DNA of 64,000 nucleotides from positions 310,001-374,000 of the forward strand of contig NZ_CP009435.1 of the NCBI RefSeq assembly GCF_000960995.1, in the 5' to 3' direction. The DNA is from Burkholderia glumae LMG 2196 = ATCC 33617 (GTDB lineage: Bacteria > Pseudomonadota > Gammaproteobacteria > Burkholderiales > Burkholderiaceae). Positions 13,913 to 22,063 of this stretch are shown in pieces (the stretch's first letter is position 1; each line of letters opens with the position of its first letter). Made by a program: the position numbers and the translations under genes. The notes below the pieces were generated by a model. The model saw nothing but the letters and a program-made list of their open reading frames with translations. It searched no databases and was not told the DNA's origin.

Positions 13913-14951
13913 GCGAGCCGAGTTCGCTGTCGGCGGACACGGTGCGCAGGAAGTCCTCGACGCTCGGATAGCGCAGCACGAAGCGCAGCTCGCGCTTGAG
14001 CCGCCGGTTGACGAGCCGGCGCGACTCGCGCATGAACGACAGCAGCACCGGTTCGAGGCGCTGCTCGGCCTCTTCGCGCGTGATGCGCGGCGGGCTCGCA
14101 CGGCCGCTCGCACGCGCCACGCGCTCGAAATACTCCCCCATCTTCATCTCGGTATCGTCGCTGGCATGCACCACGCGCCCGATGCGGCCGCGCCGCGCCG
14201 CCGCGAGCAGAATGCCGGCCAGATCGTCGGCATGGATGTGATTGGTATAGACGTCGTCGGCTTCGACGAGCGCCGGCGTGCCGCGTTCGAGCCGCGCGAT
14301 CGGCAGCCGGTTGGCCGCATAGATGCCGGGAATCCGCACGATCCGCGCGTCGAGCGCCCCGCGCGCGCTGGCGCGCCGCAGCTGACGCTCGGCCGACACG
14401 CGCCGCACGGCGCGCGCATTGGCCGGCCGCACCGGCCGCGTTTCGTCGACGTGGGCGCCGCCGCAATCGCCGTAGACACCGCTCGTGCTCGCGTAGACGA
14501 GCGTCATCGGCCGTCGGAGCCCCTCGGGTACAATACGCGCTGCCCGATTGGCCGCGCCGCGAGGCAAGTGACTGACCGCCGCGCGCAGCCGGCCCACCGC
14601 CGACGCGGCCTGCCGGGCCGGCCCGCGCCGCACCGCCGGGCGCGCGCCGAGCGCCGCGAGCAGCGCGCGTGTGCGCGCATCGCCGTCGCCCGAGGGACGC
14701 GGCGGCGCAAGATGCAGCACGAGCGGCGCGAGACCACCGAGCCGCGCCAGCGTCGTGCGCCGGTCGAGGTCACCGACGATCGGCAAGGCTCCCGCCGCCA
14801 GCAGTTCGGCGCGCCGCGCCGGCTGGCTCGTCAGCGCGATGATGCGCGGCGGGCGCGCCCGCCGGCGCAGTTGCTCGACGCAGCGCATGCCGACATCGCC
14901 GCAACCGACGATCAGCACGCGCGGACGACGCAGGATTCGTGTCGCAATCAT
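13905..14951 (-). CDS. NAD-dependent epimerase/dehydratase-like protein
   Basis: A 348-residue atypical short-chain dehydrogenase. The N-terminal Rossmann fold shows VLIVGCGDVGMRCVEQL (residues about 12-28). Later elements are VYASTSGVYGDCGG, where the Tyr of the usual YxxxK is in place but the Lys is not obvious, and ARIVRIPGIYAANRLP and VYTNHIHADDLAGILLAA, the hallmark of extended SDR epimerases. The Arg-rich stretch around residues 100-150 is a lineage-specific insertion. The ATG at 14951 gives the cleanest N-terminus; an upstream ATG would add about 10 residues. Substrate unknown. It is divergent from the flavin reductase gene 80 bases away. Confidence 0.82.
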   Translation of the reverse strand: MIATRILRRPRVLIVGCGDVGMRCVEQLRRRARPPRIIALTSQPARRAELLAAGALPIVGDLDRRTTLARLGGLAPLVLHLAPPRPSGDGDARTRALLAALGARPAVRRGPARQAASAVGRLRAAVSHLPRGAANRAARIVPEGLRRPMTLVYASTSGVYGDCGGAHVDETRPVRPANARAVRRVSAERQLRRASARGALDARIVRIPGIYAANRLPIARLERGTPALVEADDVYTNHIHADDLAGILLAAARRGRIGRVVHASDDTEMKMGEYFERVARASGRASPPRITREEAEQRLEPVLLSFMRESRRLVNRRLKRELRFVLRYPSVEDFLRTVSADSELGSLR

Positions 14952-15032
14952 GGATGTAAGCGGAATTCGTAGCACAACCATTGTAGCCGCCGTGCCCGAT
15001 TCGCACGGTCCCCACTTTTGTTCAACCGACTT

Positions 15033-16064
15033 ATGGCATTCAACGTAACCCTCAAGCAAAGCGGCCGGCAGTTCCAGGTCGAGGCCGACGAAACCTTGCT
15101 GGCAGCCGCGCTGCGCCAGAACGTCCACCTGCCCTACGGCTGCAAGAACGGCGCCTGCGGTTCGTGCAAGGGACAGATCGTGCAGGGGCAGATCGAGCAG
15201 GGCCCGCACGCGGCCTCGGCGCTGTCGAACGACGAACGCACGCGCGGGCTCGCGCTGCTTTGCTGCGCCACGGCGCAGTGCGACCTCGAGATCGACGTGC
15301 GCGAGATCGCCGGCGTGGACGGCGTGCAGGTGAAGAAGCTGCCGTGCCGCGTCAACGCGATCGAGCGCCGCGCCGACGATGTCGCGGTGCTGAAGCTGCA
15401 ATTGCCGGCCAACGAGCGTCTGCAGTATCTGGCCGGCCAGTACATCGAATTCATCCTGAAGGACGGCACGCGCCGCAGCTATTCGATGGCGAGCGCGCCG
15501 CACGAGGAAGGTCCGCTCGAACTGCACATCCGCCACATGCCGGGCGGCAAGTTCACCGACCACGTGTTCAACACCATGAAGGAGCGCGAAATCCTGCGCT
15601 TCGAAGGCCCGCTCGGCACGTTCTTCCTGCGCGAGGATTCGGAAAAGCCGATCGTGCTGCTCGCCTCCGGCACCGGCTTCGCGCCGATCAAGGCGATCGT
15701 CGAGCACGCGCGCCACCGCAATTTCACGCGGCCGATGCGCCTGTACTGGGGCGCGCGCCGCCGCAAGGACATCTACCTGTTCGAGCTGGCCGAGCAATGG
15801 GCGCGCGAGATCCCCAACTTCGAATTCGTGCCGGTGCTCTCGGAACCCGACGCCGACGATGCCTGGACCGGCCGCACCGGCTTCGTGCACCGCGCCGTCG
15901 TCGAGGATCTGCCCGACCTCTCGCCGTTCCAGGTCTATGCCTGCGGCGCGCCGGTGATGGTCGAGTCGGCGCAGCGCGATTTCACGGCGCACCACGGGCT
16001 GCCCGAGGACGAGTTCTACGCGGACTCCTTCACCAGCGCGGCCGATCTCGCCCACGCCGTCTGA
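15033..16064 (+). CDS. 2Fe-2S ferredoxin / FAD-NAD(P)H reductase (CDP-6-deoxyglucoseen reductase-like)
   Basis: A 343-residue electron-transfer flavoprotein. Residues 1-90 are a plant-type ferredoxin with cluster ligands C37, C42 and C45 in YGCKNGACGSCKG and the fourth in LLCCAT (C77/C78). Next is an FAD-binding barrel (RRSYSMAS) and an NAD(P)-binding domain (LASGTGFAPIKAI, VYACGAPVMVESA). This ferredoxin-first order is that of AscD/E3 and of phenol hydroxylase or MMO reductases. In Burkholderia it is routinely annotated as CDP-6-deoxy-delta-3,4-glucoseen reductase, but no dideoxysugar genes are nearby, so the physiological acceptor is unknown. Start MAFNVTL is preferred over an upstream ATG at 15018. 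Confidence 0.88.
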   Translation: MAFNVTLKQSGRQFQVEADETLLAAALRQNVHLPYGCKNGACGSCKGQIVQGQIEQGPHAASALSNDERTRGLALLCCATAQCDLEIDVREIAGVDGVQVKKLPCRVNAIERRADDVAVLKLQLPANERLQYLAGQYIEFILKDGTRRSYSMASAPHEEGPLELHIRHMPGGKFTDHVFNTMKEREILRFEGPLGTFFLREDSEKPIVLLASGTGFAPIKAIVEHARHRNFTRPMRLYWGARRRKDIYLFELAEQWAREIPNFEFVPVLSEPDADDAWTGRTGFVHRAVVEDLPDLSPFQVYACGAPVMVESAQRDFTAHHGLPEDEFYADSFTSAADLAHAV

Positions 16065-16140
16065 GCGCATCGGCGCGCGTGCCCGGCGGCGCGGAACGCG
16101 GAAATTCGCGCGGCGACACCCGTTTGTCGCAACCAGGCGG

Positions 16141-16170
16141 TTTACTTGGTGCGGCTCGATGCCGTATGCT
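16141..16170 (+). promoter_or_regulatory. Promoter of the argD leader (predicted)
   Basis: -35 TTTACT (16141-16146) and -10 TATGCT (16165-16170) are 18 bases apart. The start site would fall at or just before the ATG of a 26-codon leader frame. Confidence 0.45.
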
Positions 16171-16176
16171 TGCGCC

Positions 16177-16257
16177 ATGAACCGCTTCCTGTCCGCCCTC
16201 CGACGCCGCTCGCCGCTCCTCATGGATGCCGCAGGCTCGTCACGGACGCACGCGTAA
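16177..16257 (+). CDS. Possible argD leader peptide (26 codons)
   Basis: The frame reads MNRFLSALRRRSPLLMDAAG and a short tail, with five arginines including three in a row. It lies between a plausible promoter and a terminator hairpin that precedes argD. Its stop codon sits inside a perfect hairpin GCGTAAC/GTTACGC (16252-16274). This layout is that of an arginine-sensing attenuator. There is no ribosome site, so translation would need to be leaderless. Arg-rich frames are common in GC-rich DNA, so this is speculative. Confidence 0.35.
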   Translation: MNRFLSALRRRSPLLMDAAGSSRTHA

Positions 16258-16292
16258 CCCCCTCCTCGTTACGCCAAGCTGTTCGGACCACC

Positions 16293-16318
16293 AAGCCACG
16301 GCATTCCGTGGCTTTTTT
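16293..16318 (+). terminator. Terminator or attenuator upstream of argD
   Basis: Stem AAGCCACGG/CCGTGGCTT (16293-16301 with 16306-16314), a 4-base loop and a run of T. It is 230 bases past the reductase stop and 40 bases before argD, so it either ends the reductase transcript or attenuates argD. Confidence 0.75.
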
Positions 16319-16358
16319 ATTGTCTTTTTCCCGTCGCTACCCGCTGGAGCTCGCCGCC

Positions 16359-17543
16359 ATGCCTTTGAACGAATATCCGATCGACTCGCTGATGTACATC
16401 ACGAACCGCCCTGACATCGTGTTCACGCACGGCAAGGGTTCGTGGCTCTACGATCACACCGGCAAGCGCTATCTGGATTTCATCCAGGGCTGGGCGGTAA
16501 ATGCGCTCGGTCACTGCAACGAAGGCATGGTCGAGGCGCTGAAATCGCAGGCCGAGACGCTGCTGAACCCGTCGCCGGCGTTCTACAACGAGCCGATGGC
16601 GCGGCTCGCCGCGCTGCTCACGCAGCACAGCGTGTTCGACAAGGTGTTCTTCGCCAACAGCGGCGCGGAAGCGAACGAAGGCGCGATCAAGCTCGCACGC
16701 AAGTGGGGCCGCAAGTTCCGCAACGGCGCCTACGAGATCATCACGTTCGACCACAGCTTCCACGGCCGCACGCTCGCGACCATGTCGGCGAGCGGCAAGC
16801 CGGGCTGGGACACGATCTACGCGCCGCAGGTGCCGGGCTTCCCGAAGGCCGACCTGAACGACATCGCCTCGGTCGAGAAGCTGATCAACGAGAAGACCGT
16901 GGCGGTCATGCTCGAACCGATCCAGGGCGAAGGCGGCGTGATCCCGGCCACGCGCGAATTCATGCAGCAGCTGCGCGCGCTGACCCAGCAGCACGGCCTG
17001 CTGCTGATCGTCGACGAAGTGCAAAGCGGCTGCGGCCGCGCGGGCACGCTGTTCGCCTACGAGCTGGCCGGCGTCGAGCCGGACATCATGACGCTCGGCA
17101 AGGGCATCGGCGGCGGCGTGCCGCTCGCCGCCCTGCTCTCGAAAGCCGAGGTCGCGGTGTTCGAGGCGGGCGACCAGGGCGGCACCTACAACGGCAACCC
17201 GCTGATGACGGCGGTCGGCCATTCGGTGATCTCGCAGCTGGTCGCGCCGGGCTTCCTCGAAGGCGTGCGCGAGCGCGGCGAATACCTGAAGCGGCGCCTG
17301 CTCGAGCTGTCGGAGGAGCGCGGCTTCGCGGGCGAGCGCGGCGAGGGGCTGCTGCGCGCGCTGCTGCTCGGCAAGGACATCGGCCCGCAGATCGTCGAAA
17401 GGGCGCGCGAAATGCAGCCCGACGGCCTGCTGCTGAACGCGGCGCGCCCCAACCTGCTGCGCTTCATGCCGGCGCTGAACGTGACGAACGAGGAAATCGA
17501 CCAGATGATGGCGATGCTGCGTTCGATCCTCGACACCCTCTGA
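16359..17543 (+). CDS. argD: Acetylornithine/class III aminotransferase
   Basis: A 394-residue PLP enzyme of the ornithine/acetylornithine aminotransferase group, probably making N-acetylornithine in arginine biosynthesis. Seen are NALGHCNEGMVEAL, the substrate/phosphate motif FANSGAEANEGAIKLAR, HSFHGRTLATM, VAVMLEPIQGEGG, LLIVDEVQSGCGRAG and the PLP lysine K248 in TLGKGIGGGVP. ARPNLLRFMPALNV near the end is the ArgD-type carboxylate site. The start MPLNEYPIDSLMYI at 16359 follows a GGAGC ribosome site. It is followed after 20 bases by a GNAT gene. Acetylornithine versus succinylornithine preference cannot be read from sequence alone. Confidence 0.9.
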   Translation: MPLNEYPIDSLMYITNRPDIVFTHGKGSWLYDHTGKRYLDFIQGWAVNALGHCNEGMVEALKSQAETLLNPSPAFYNEPMARLAALLTQHSVFDKVFFANSGAEANEGAIKLARKWGRKFRNGAYEIITFDHSFHGRTLATMSASGKPGWDTIYAPQVPGFPKADLNDIASVEKLINEKTVAVMLEPIQGEGGVIPATREFMQQLRALTQQHGLLLIVDEVQSGCGRAGTLFAYELAGVEPDIMTLGKGIGGGVPLAALLSKAEVAVFEAGDQGGTYNGNPLMTAVGHSVISQLVAPGFLEGVRERGEYLKRRLLELSEERGFAGERGEGLLRALLLGKDIGPQIVERAREMQPDGLLLNAARPNLLRFMPALNVTNEEIDQMMAMLRSILDTL

Positions 17544-17562
17544 GCCTTCCCGGGAGCCGCCC

Positions 17563-18015
17563 ATGCGCCTCGACGACGACGTGACGATCCGCGCCTTCGC
17601 GCGCGCCGATACCGAGCCCGTGATCGCGCTGTGGGCCGACGCGTTCCCGAACTACTCGGATGCAAGCGTGCCGCATCGCGACCCGCGACGCTCGATCGAG
17701 GCCAAGCTCGCCGTGCAGCCGGAACTGTTCTTCGTCGCGCTGCGCGGCGCCAGGCTGACGGGCACCGTGATGGCCGGCTACGACGGTCATCGCGGCTGGC
17801 TCTACTCGTTCGCGGTCGCGCGCGAGGCGCGCCGGCTCGGCATCGGCCGCGCGCTGATGGCGCACGCCGAGGCCGCGCTCGCCACGCTCGGCTGCCGCAA
17901 GATCAATCTGCAGGTGCTCGCCGAGAACGACGAGGCCTGCCGCTTCTATGCGGCGCTCGGCTATCAGGTCGAGCAGCTGGTGTCGTTCGGCAAGCGCCTG
18001 CCGATGTCGGCCTGA
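17563..18015 (+). CDS. GNAT-family acetyltransferase (YpeA-like)
   Basis: A 150-residue GCN5-type acetyltransferase. Motif A is seen as LYSFAVAREARRLGIGRALM (R-x-x-G-x-G), followed by AEAALATLGCRKINLQVLAE and motif B NDEACRFYAALGYQVEQLV. The pattern resembles the YpeA and RimI-like subgroup that acetylates small molecules or protein N-termini. It is 19 bases downstream of argD and is probably co-transcribed with it, ending at a strong terminator. Substrate not known. Confidence 0.88.
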   Translation: MRLDDDVTIRAFARADTEPVIALWADAFPNYSDASVPHRDPRRSIEAKLAVQPELFFVALRGARLTGTVMAGYDGHRGWLYSFAVAREARRLGIGRALMAHAEAALATLGCRKINLQVLAENDEACRFYAALGYQVEQLVSFGKRLPMSA

Positions 18016-18045
18016 ACGGTGGCATCCGGGGTACGGCCCAATGCA

Positions 18046-18082
18046 ACAGGCCGCCGCGGCAAAACCGCGGCGGCCTGTTTTC
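18046..18082 (+). terminator. Rho-independent terminator after argD-GNAT
   Basis: Perfect 14-bp stem ACAGGCCGCCGCGG with its complement, 5-base loop, then TTTT. It separates the rightward pair from the leftward liv operon. Confidence 0.9.
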
Positions 18083-18147
18083 GCAGGGGCTTCCGGGCTT
18101 GCGTGACCGGCCCCGCGGCCGGCCCGTTCAGGCCCTGACGGGTCGGA

Positions 18148-18864
18148 TCACTCGCCCAGGTAGGCGGCGCGCACCTTCGGATCGTCGAGCATGTCCTTCG
18201 CCTGGCCTTCCATCGTGACCGTGCCCGAATCCATCACGTAGCCGCGGTCGGCGGCCTGCAGCGCGAGCCGCGCATTCTGCTCGACGAGCAGCACGGTCAG
18301 CCCTTCCTTCGAGATCTCGCGCACCACTTCGAAGATCTTCTCGACCATGATCGGCGAGAGGCCCATCGACGGCTCGTCGAGCAGCAGCAGCTTCGGCTTG
18401 CTGATGATCGCGCGCGCCATCGCGAGCATCTGCTGCTCGCCGCCCGACAGCGTGCCGGCGAACTGCGTGGCACGCTCCCTCAGGCGCGGGAAGAAGCCGA
18501 ACATGCGCTCGATGTCGGACTTGATGCCGTCCTTGTCGCGGCGCAGGTAGGCGCCCATCTGCATGTTCTCGAGGATCGACATGCGCGCGAAAATCCCGCG
18601 GCCCTCCGGCACCATTGCGAGGCCGCGCTTGAGCAGCTCGTGCGCCGGCACGCCCTTGATCGACTTGCCCTCGTAGCTGATGTCGCCGCCCGAGAAAGGC
18701 TTGAGGCCCGTGATCGCCTTCATGGTGGTGGTCTTGCCCGCGCCGTTCGCGCCGATCAGCGTGACCAGCTCGCCCTGGCGAACTTCCATGTCGACACCCT
18801 TCACCGCCTGGATGCCGCCGTAGTTCACCTGCAAGCCCGTAATCTTCAACATTGCCGCTGCCAT
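18148..18864 (-). CDS. livF: Branched-chain amino-acid ABC transporter ATPase LivF
   Basis: A 238-residue ABC ATPase, the second nucleotide-binding subunit of the Leu/Ile/Val importer. Walker A GANGAGKTTTM (near residue 40), Q-loop region MVPEGRGIF, signature LSGGEQQMLAMARA, Walker B LLLLDEPSMGL, and H-region replaced by VLLVEQN as usual in LivF. The start overlaps the livG stop by one base (TGATG), so translation is coupled. It is the last gene of livHMGF. No separate amino-acid binding protein gene is present in the window. Confidence 0.95.
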   Translation of the reverse strand: MAAAMLKITGLQVNYGGIQAVKGVDMEVRQGELVTLIGANGAGKTTTMKAITGLKPFSGGDISYEGKSIKGVPAHELLKRGLAMVPEGRGIFARMSILENMQMGAYLRRDKDGIKSDIERMFGFFPRLRERATQFAGTLSGGEQQMLAMARAIISKPKLLLLDEPSMGLSPIMVEKIFEVVREISKEGLTVLLVEQNARLALQAADRGYVMDSGTVTMEGQAKDMLDDPKVRAAYLGE

Positions 18865-19637
18865 CAGTGCACCCCTGCGCCGAGATATGCCTCAATCACC
18901 TTCGGATCCTTCTGCACGTCCTGCGGCAGACCCTCGGCGATCACCTTGCCGTAATCGAGCACCGTCATCCGGTTGCACAATCCCATCACCAGCTTCACGT
19001 CGTGCTCGATCAGCAGGATCGTCTTGCCGTCGGCGCGGATCTTGTCGAGCAGGCGCGTGAGTTCGACCTTCTCGGTCGCGTTCATGCCGGCCGCCGGCTC
19101 GTCCAGCGCGAGCAGCTTCGGATCGGTCGCGAGCGCGCGTGCGATCTCGAGGCGGCGCTGGTGGCCGTACGAGAGGTTGCGCGAGGTATAGTCCGCGTAT
19201 TGCAGCACGCCGACGTAATCGAGTAGCTCGATCGCACGCTCCTTGATCTCGCGCTCCTCCTGACGCTCCGACGGCGTCTGGAACACCGCGCCGAGCAGGC
19301 CGTGGCGCGTGCGCACGTGGCGCCCCACCATCACGTTCTCGAGCGCGGTCATGCCGCCGAACAGGCGGATGTTCTGGAAGGTGCGCGCGATGCCCGCCTT
19401 CGCCACCTCATGCACGGCGGTCGGCGTGTAGTCGGTGCCGTCCAGCTTGAATTCGCCGGAATCGGGCGTGTAGAGGCCCGTGATCACGTTGAAGAAGGTG
19501 GTCTTGCCCGCGCCGTTCGGACCGATCAGCCCGTAGATCTCGCCCTCGCGGATCTGCAGCCCGACGTCCGACAGCGCCTGCAGGCCGCCGAAGCGCTTGT
19601 TCACGCCCTTCACGGACAGTCGAATGTTCTCGCTCAT
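18864..19637 (-). CDS. livG: Branched-chain amino-acid ABC transporter ATPase LivG
   Basis: A 257-residue ABC ATPase partner of LivF. Walker A GPNGAGKTTFFN, the LivG-specific insertion after IARTFQNIRLFGGMTALENV, signature LSYGHQRRLEIARAL and Walker B LLALDEPAAGM with TILLIEHDVKLVMGL are all present. It lies 24 bases downstream of livM with a GGAGAAAC ribosome site and overlaps livF by one base. Length is normal for the family. Confidence 0.95.
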   Translation of the reverse strand: MSENIRLSVKGVNKRFGGLQALSDVGLQIREGEIYGLIGPNGAGKTTFFNVITGLYTPDSGEFKLDGTDYTPTAVHEVAKAGIARTFQNIRLFGGMTALENVMVGRHVRTRHGLLGAVFQTPSERQEEREIKERAIELLDYVGVLQYADYTSRNLSYGHQRRLEIARALATDPKLLALDEPAAGMNATEKVELTRLLDKIRADGKTILLIEHDVKLVMGLCNRMTVLDYGKVIAEGLPQDVQKDPKVIEAYLGAGVH

Positions 19638-19661
19638 TGCTTGTTTCTCCGTATCCGTCCG

Positions 19662-20834
19662 TTACGCGCGAACCGCCGTCTTCTTGCCGTTGCGCTTCGA
19701 GATCCTGGCGATCTTGTCCTCGTGCTTCGGCGCCGGCCATAGGCCTTCCGAGCGGTACAGCATGATCAGCACCATCGCGAGGCCGTAGAGCGCCTGGCGG
19801 ATCACTTCCGTGTCGACGATCTCGTGGCCGAACAGCGCATGCTGCAGCGGACCCATGGTCGAGCGCAGCACTTCCGGGAACACGGCCAGCAGCACCGCGC
19901 CGAGGATCACGCCGGGAATATGGCCCATGCCGCCCAGCACCACGCAGGCCAGCACCACGATCGATTCCCAGAAGGTGAACGATTCCGGCGACACGAAGCC
20001 CTGGAACGCGCCGAACATCGAACCCGACAGGCCGCCGAACGAGGCGCCCATCGCGAACGCGAGCAGCTTGACGTTGCGCGTGTTGATGCCCATCGCCTTG
20101 GCGGCGATCTCGTCCTCGCGGATCGCGGCCCAGGCACGGCCGATGCGCGAATGCTGCAAGCGCGTGCAGACCCAGATCACCAGCAGCGAGCAGATCACGA
20201 ACACGTAGTAGTACAGGTAGACCGAGGTGATGCTGAAGCCGAACAGCGTGTGCGTCTGCGACAGGTTGAAACTGCCGAAGTGCAGCGGCGCGACGCCCGT
20301 GATCCCTTGCGGCCCGTTGGTGATGTTGATCGGACGGTCCAGGTTGTTCATGAAGATCCGGACGATTTCCCCGAAGCCCAGCGTGACGATCGCCAGGTAG
20401 TCGCCGCGCAGGCGCAGCGTCGGTGCGCCGAGCAGCACGCCCGCGAGCGCGGCGAGCGCCATCGCGACCGGCACCACCACCCAGTACGGCGTGTGCAGGC
20501 CGTTCGGGAACATCGCGGCGATCCAGGCGAACTGCGTGGTCAGGTGCGGCGAGGTCAGCAGCGCGGCGACGTAGGCGCCCACCGCGTAGAACGCGATGTA
20601 GCCGAGGTCGAGCAGGCCGGCGAAACCGACCACCACGTTCAGGCCCAGCGCCAGCATCACGTACAGCATCGCGAAATCGAGCACGCGGACCCAGTAGTTG
20701 CCGCCGGCCGCGCCGATCAGGAACGGGGCCGCCGCCACCAGCAGCGCGACCACTACGCCGATGGCGAGCGTCTTCGCGGTATTGCGCTCTTCGATGAGCG
20801 TCGTCGAGGTTTCGACCGGTTGAATGGAAGTCAT
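19662..20834 (-). CDS. livM: Branched-chain amino-acid ABC transporter permease LivM
   Basis: A 390-residue inner-membrane permease. After a 25-residue cytoplasmic N-terminus come about nine hydrophobic segments, including LGLNVVVGFAGLLDLGYIAF, the conserved LivM signature, and the coupling-helix region LAIVTLGFGEIVRIFMNN contacting the ATPases. The ATG at 20834 has an AAGGAGAC ribosome site; the frame is open further upstream, but that part overlaps livH. It is 10 bases downstream of the livH stop, so the two are co-translated. A basic C-tail (ARISKRNGKKTAVRA) follows the last membrane helix. Confidence 0.95.
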   Translation of the reverse strand: MTSIQPVETSTTLIEERNTAKTLAIGVVVALLVAAAPFLIGAAGGNYWVRVLDFAMLYVMLALGLNVVVGFAGLLDLGYIAFYAVGAYVAALLTSPHLTTQFAWIAAMFPNGLHTPYWVVVPVAMALAALAGVLLGAPTLRLRGDYLAIVTLGFGEIVRIFMNNLDRPINITNGPQGITGVAPLHFGSFNLSQTHTLFGFSITSVYLYYYVFVICSLLVIWVCTRLQHSRIGRAWAAIREDEIAAKAMGINTRNVKLLAFAMGASFGGLSGSMFGAFQGFVSPESFTFWESIVVLACVVLGGMGHIPGVILGAVLLAVFPEVLRSTMGPLQHALFGHEIVDTEVIRQALYGLAMVLIMLYRSEGLWPAPKHEDKIARISKRNGKKTAVRA

Positions 20835-20844
20835 GTTGGTCTCC

Positions 20845-21795
20845 TTATGCGCGATCGGCCACACGCTCGCCCAGCAGGCCGGACGGACGGAACACCAGCA
20901 CCACGATCAGCACGACGAACGCGAACACGTCCTGGTAGTTCGAGCCGAACACGCCGCCCGTCAGATTGCCGATGTAGCCGGCTCCGAGTTGCTCGATGAG
21001 GCCGAGCAGCACGCCGCCCACCATCGCGCCGCCAAGATTGCCGATCCCGCCCAGCACGGCCGCCGTGAACGCCTTCATGCCCGGGATGAAGCCCATGTAG
21101 AAGTGGACGTTGCCGTATTCGGACGCGATCATCACGCCGGCCAGGGCGGCCAGCGCCGAGCCGATCATGAAGGTCGCCGAGATCACGAAGTTCGGGTTCA
21201 CGCCCATCAGGCTGGCGTTGTTCGGATTCTCCGAGATCGCGCGCATCGCCCGGCCGAGCTTGGTCTTGTGGACCAGCAGCAGCAGGCCGGCCATCACGAT
21301 GAAGGCCACCGCGATGATCACGATTTCCGTGGCCGAGATCACCGCGCCCGGCGTCGTGTCGGTCGCCGCGATCACGTTGAGCGGATTCGTCGAGAGCAGT
21401 TGCGGGAACGGCAGCGGGTTGCGCGACCAGATCATCATCGCGGCGGTCTGCAGCAGGATCGACACGCCGATCGCGGTGATCAGCGGAGCCAGACGCGGCG
21501 CGCGGCGCAGCGGCCGATAGGCCACGCGCTCGATGGCGAAGCCCACTACCGCGCACACCGCCGCGGCGATCACGAGGCCGATGGTCAGCGTCGCGACGTT
21601 GCCGAGCCCGGGGAAATGGTTCTGCAACACGGTGATCGCCGACAAGGCCACCATCGCGCCGATCATCAGCACATCGCCGTGCGCGAAGTTGATGATGCCG
21701 AGAATGCCGTACACCATCGTGTAGCCCAACGCGATGATGGCGTAGACACTGCCGAGCACCAGTCCGTTGAGGACCTGCTGGACGAAAATATCCAT
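20845..21795 (-). CDS. livH: Branched-chain amino-acid ABC transporter permease LivH
   Basis: A 316-residue permease with about eight membrane segments. The N-terminus MDIFVQQVLNGLVLGSVYAI is the standard LivH start, followed by LGYTMVYGILGIINFAHGD, the family signature. The coupling motif is KTKLGRAMRAISENPNNASL. An AAGGAGCTTTTC ribosome site fixes the ATG at 21795. It is the first gene of livHMGF. Upstream are a terminator-like hairpin (21963-21992) and a short frame rich in Leu/Ile/Val codons, so expression may be attenuated. Other Burkholderia usually have a livK gene linked to this operon (from memory); none is visible here. Confidence 0.95.
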   Translation of the reverse strand: MDIFVQQVLNGLVLGSVYAIIALGYTMVYGILGIINFAHGDVLMIGAMVALSAITVLQNHFPGLGNVATLTIGLVIAAAVCAVVGFAIERVAYRPLRRAPRLAPLITAIGVSILLQTAAMMIWSRNPLPFPQLLSTNPLNVIAATDTTPGAVISATEIVIIAVAFIVMAGLLLLVHKTKLGRAMRAISENPNNASLMGVNPNFVISATFMIGSALAALAGVMIASEYGNVHFYMGFIPGMKAFTAAVLGGIGNLGGAMVGGVLLGLIEQLGAGYIGNLTGGVFGSNYQDVFAFVVLIVVLVFRPSGLLGERVADRA

Positions 21796-21962
21796 GAAAA
21801 GCTCCTTGATCCGTGCGACCGGACAATCGCGGCCCCGCGCCGACGAGCGGCGGATACGCGATTCCGGTTGCACTGCGGGTACGAATAAATACCGGTAAGG
21901 GTAATGACGTCCCGGCCGCGCCACGCGGTCTATGAAACCGCGCGCGCCGTCGGGACGGATAC

Positions 21963-21992
21963 AAAAACGGCACCGCACGATTCCGGTGCCGT
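21963..21992 (-). terminator. Terminator or attenuator hairpin in the livH leader
   Basis: Minus-strand stem ACGGCACCG/CGGTGCCGT with an 8-base loop followed by TTTTTG. It lies 170 bases upstream of livH in the direction of transcription and 14 bases after the stop of a Leu/Ile/Val-rich leader frame. Confidence 0.75.
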
Positions 21993-22006
21993 GACGAGTC
22001 CCGTCG

Positions 22007-22063
22007 CTACATCTCTACGACATCGAGGACGATAAGCCTGGCCTCCTTGAAGTCGTTAGGCAT
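22007..22063 (-). CDS. Possible liv leader peptide (18 residues)
   Basis: The minus-strand frame from the ATG at 22063 reads MPNDFKEARLIVLDVVEM and stops 14 bases before the terminator hairpin upstream of livH. Six of seven residues in LIVLDVV are Leu, Ile or Val, the amino acids carried by the LivHMGF importer, as expected for ribosome-mediated attenuation. Against it: there is no good ribosome site before the ATG, the frame is open further upstream, and no antiterminator pairing was worked out convincingly. Confidence 0.4.
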   Translation of the reverse strand: MPNDFKEARLIVLDVVEM

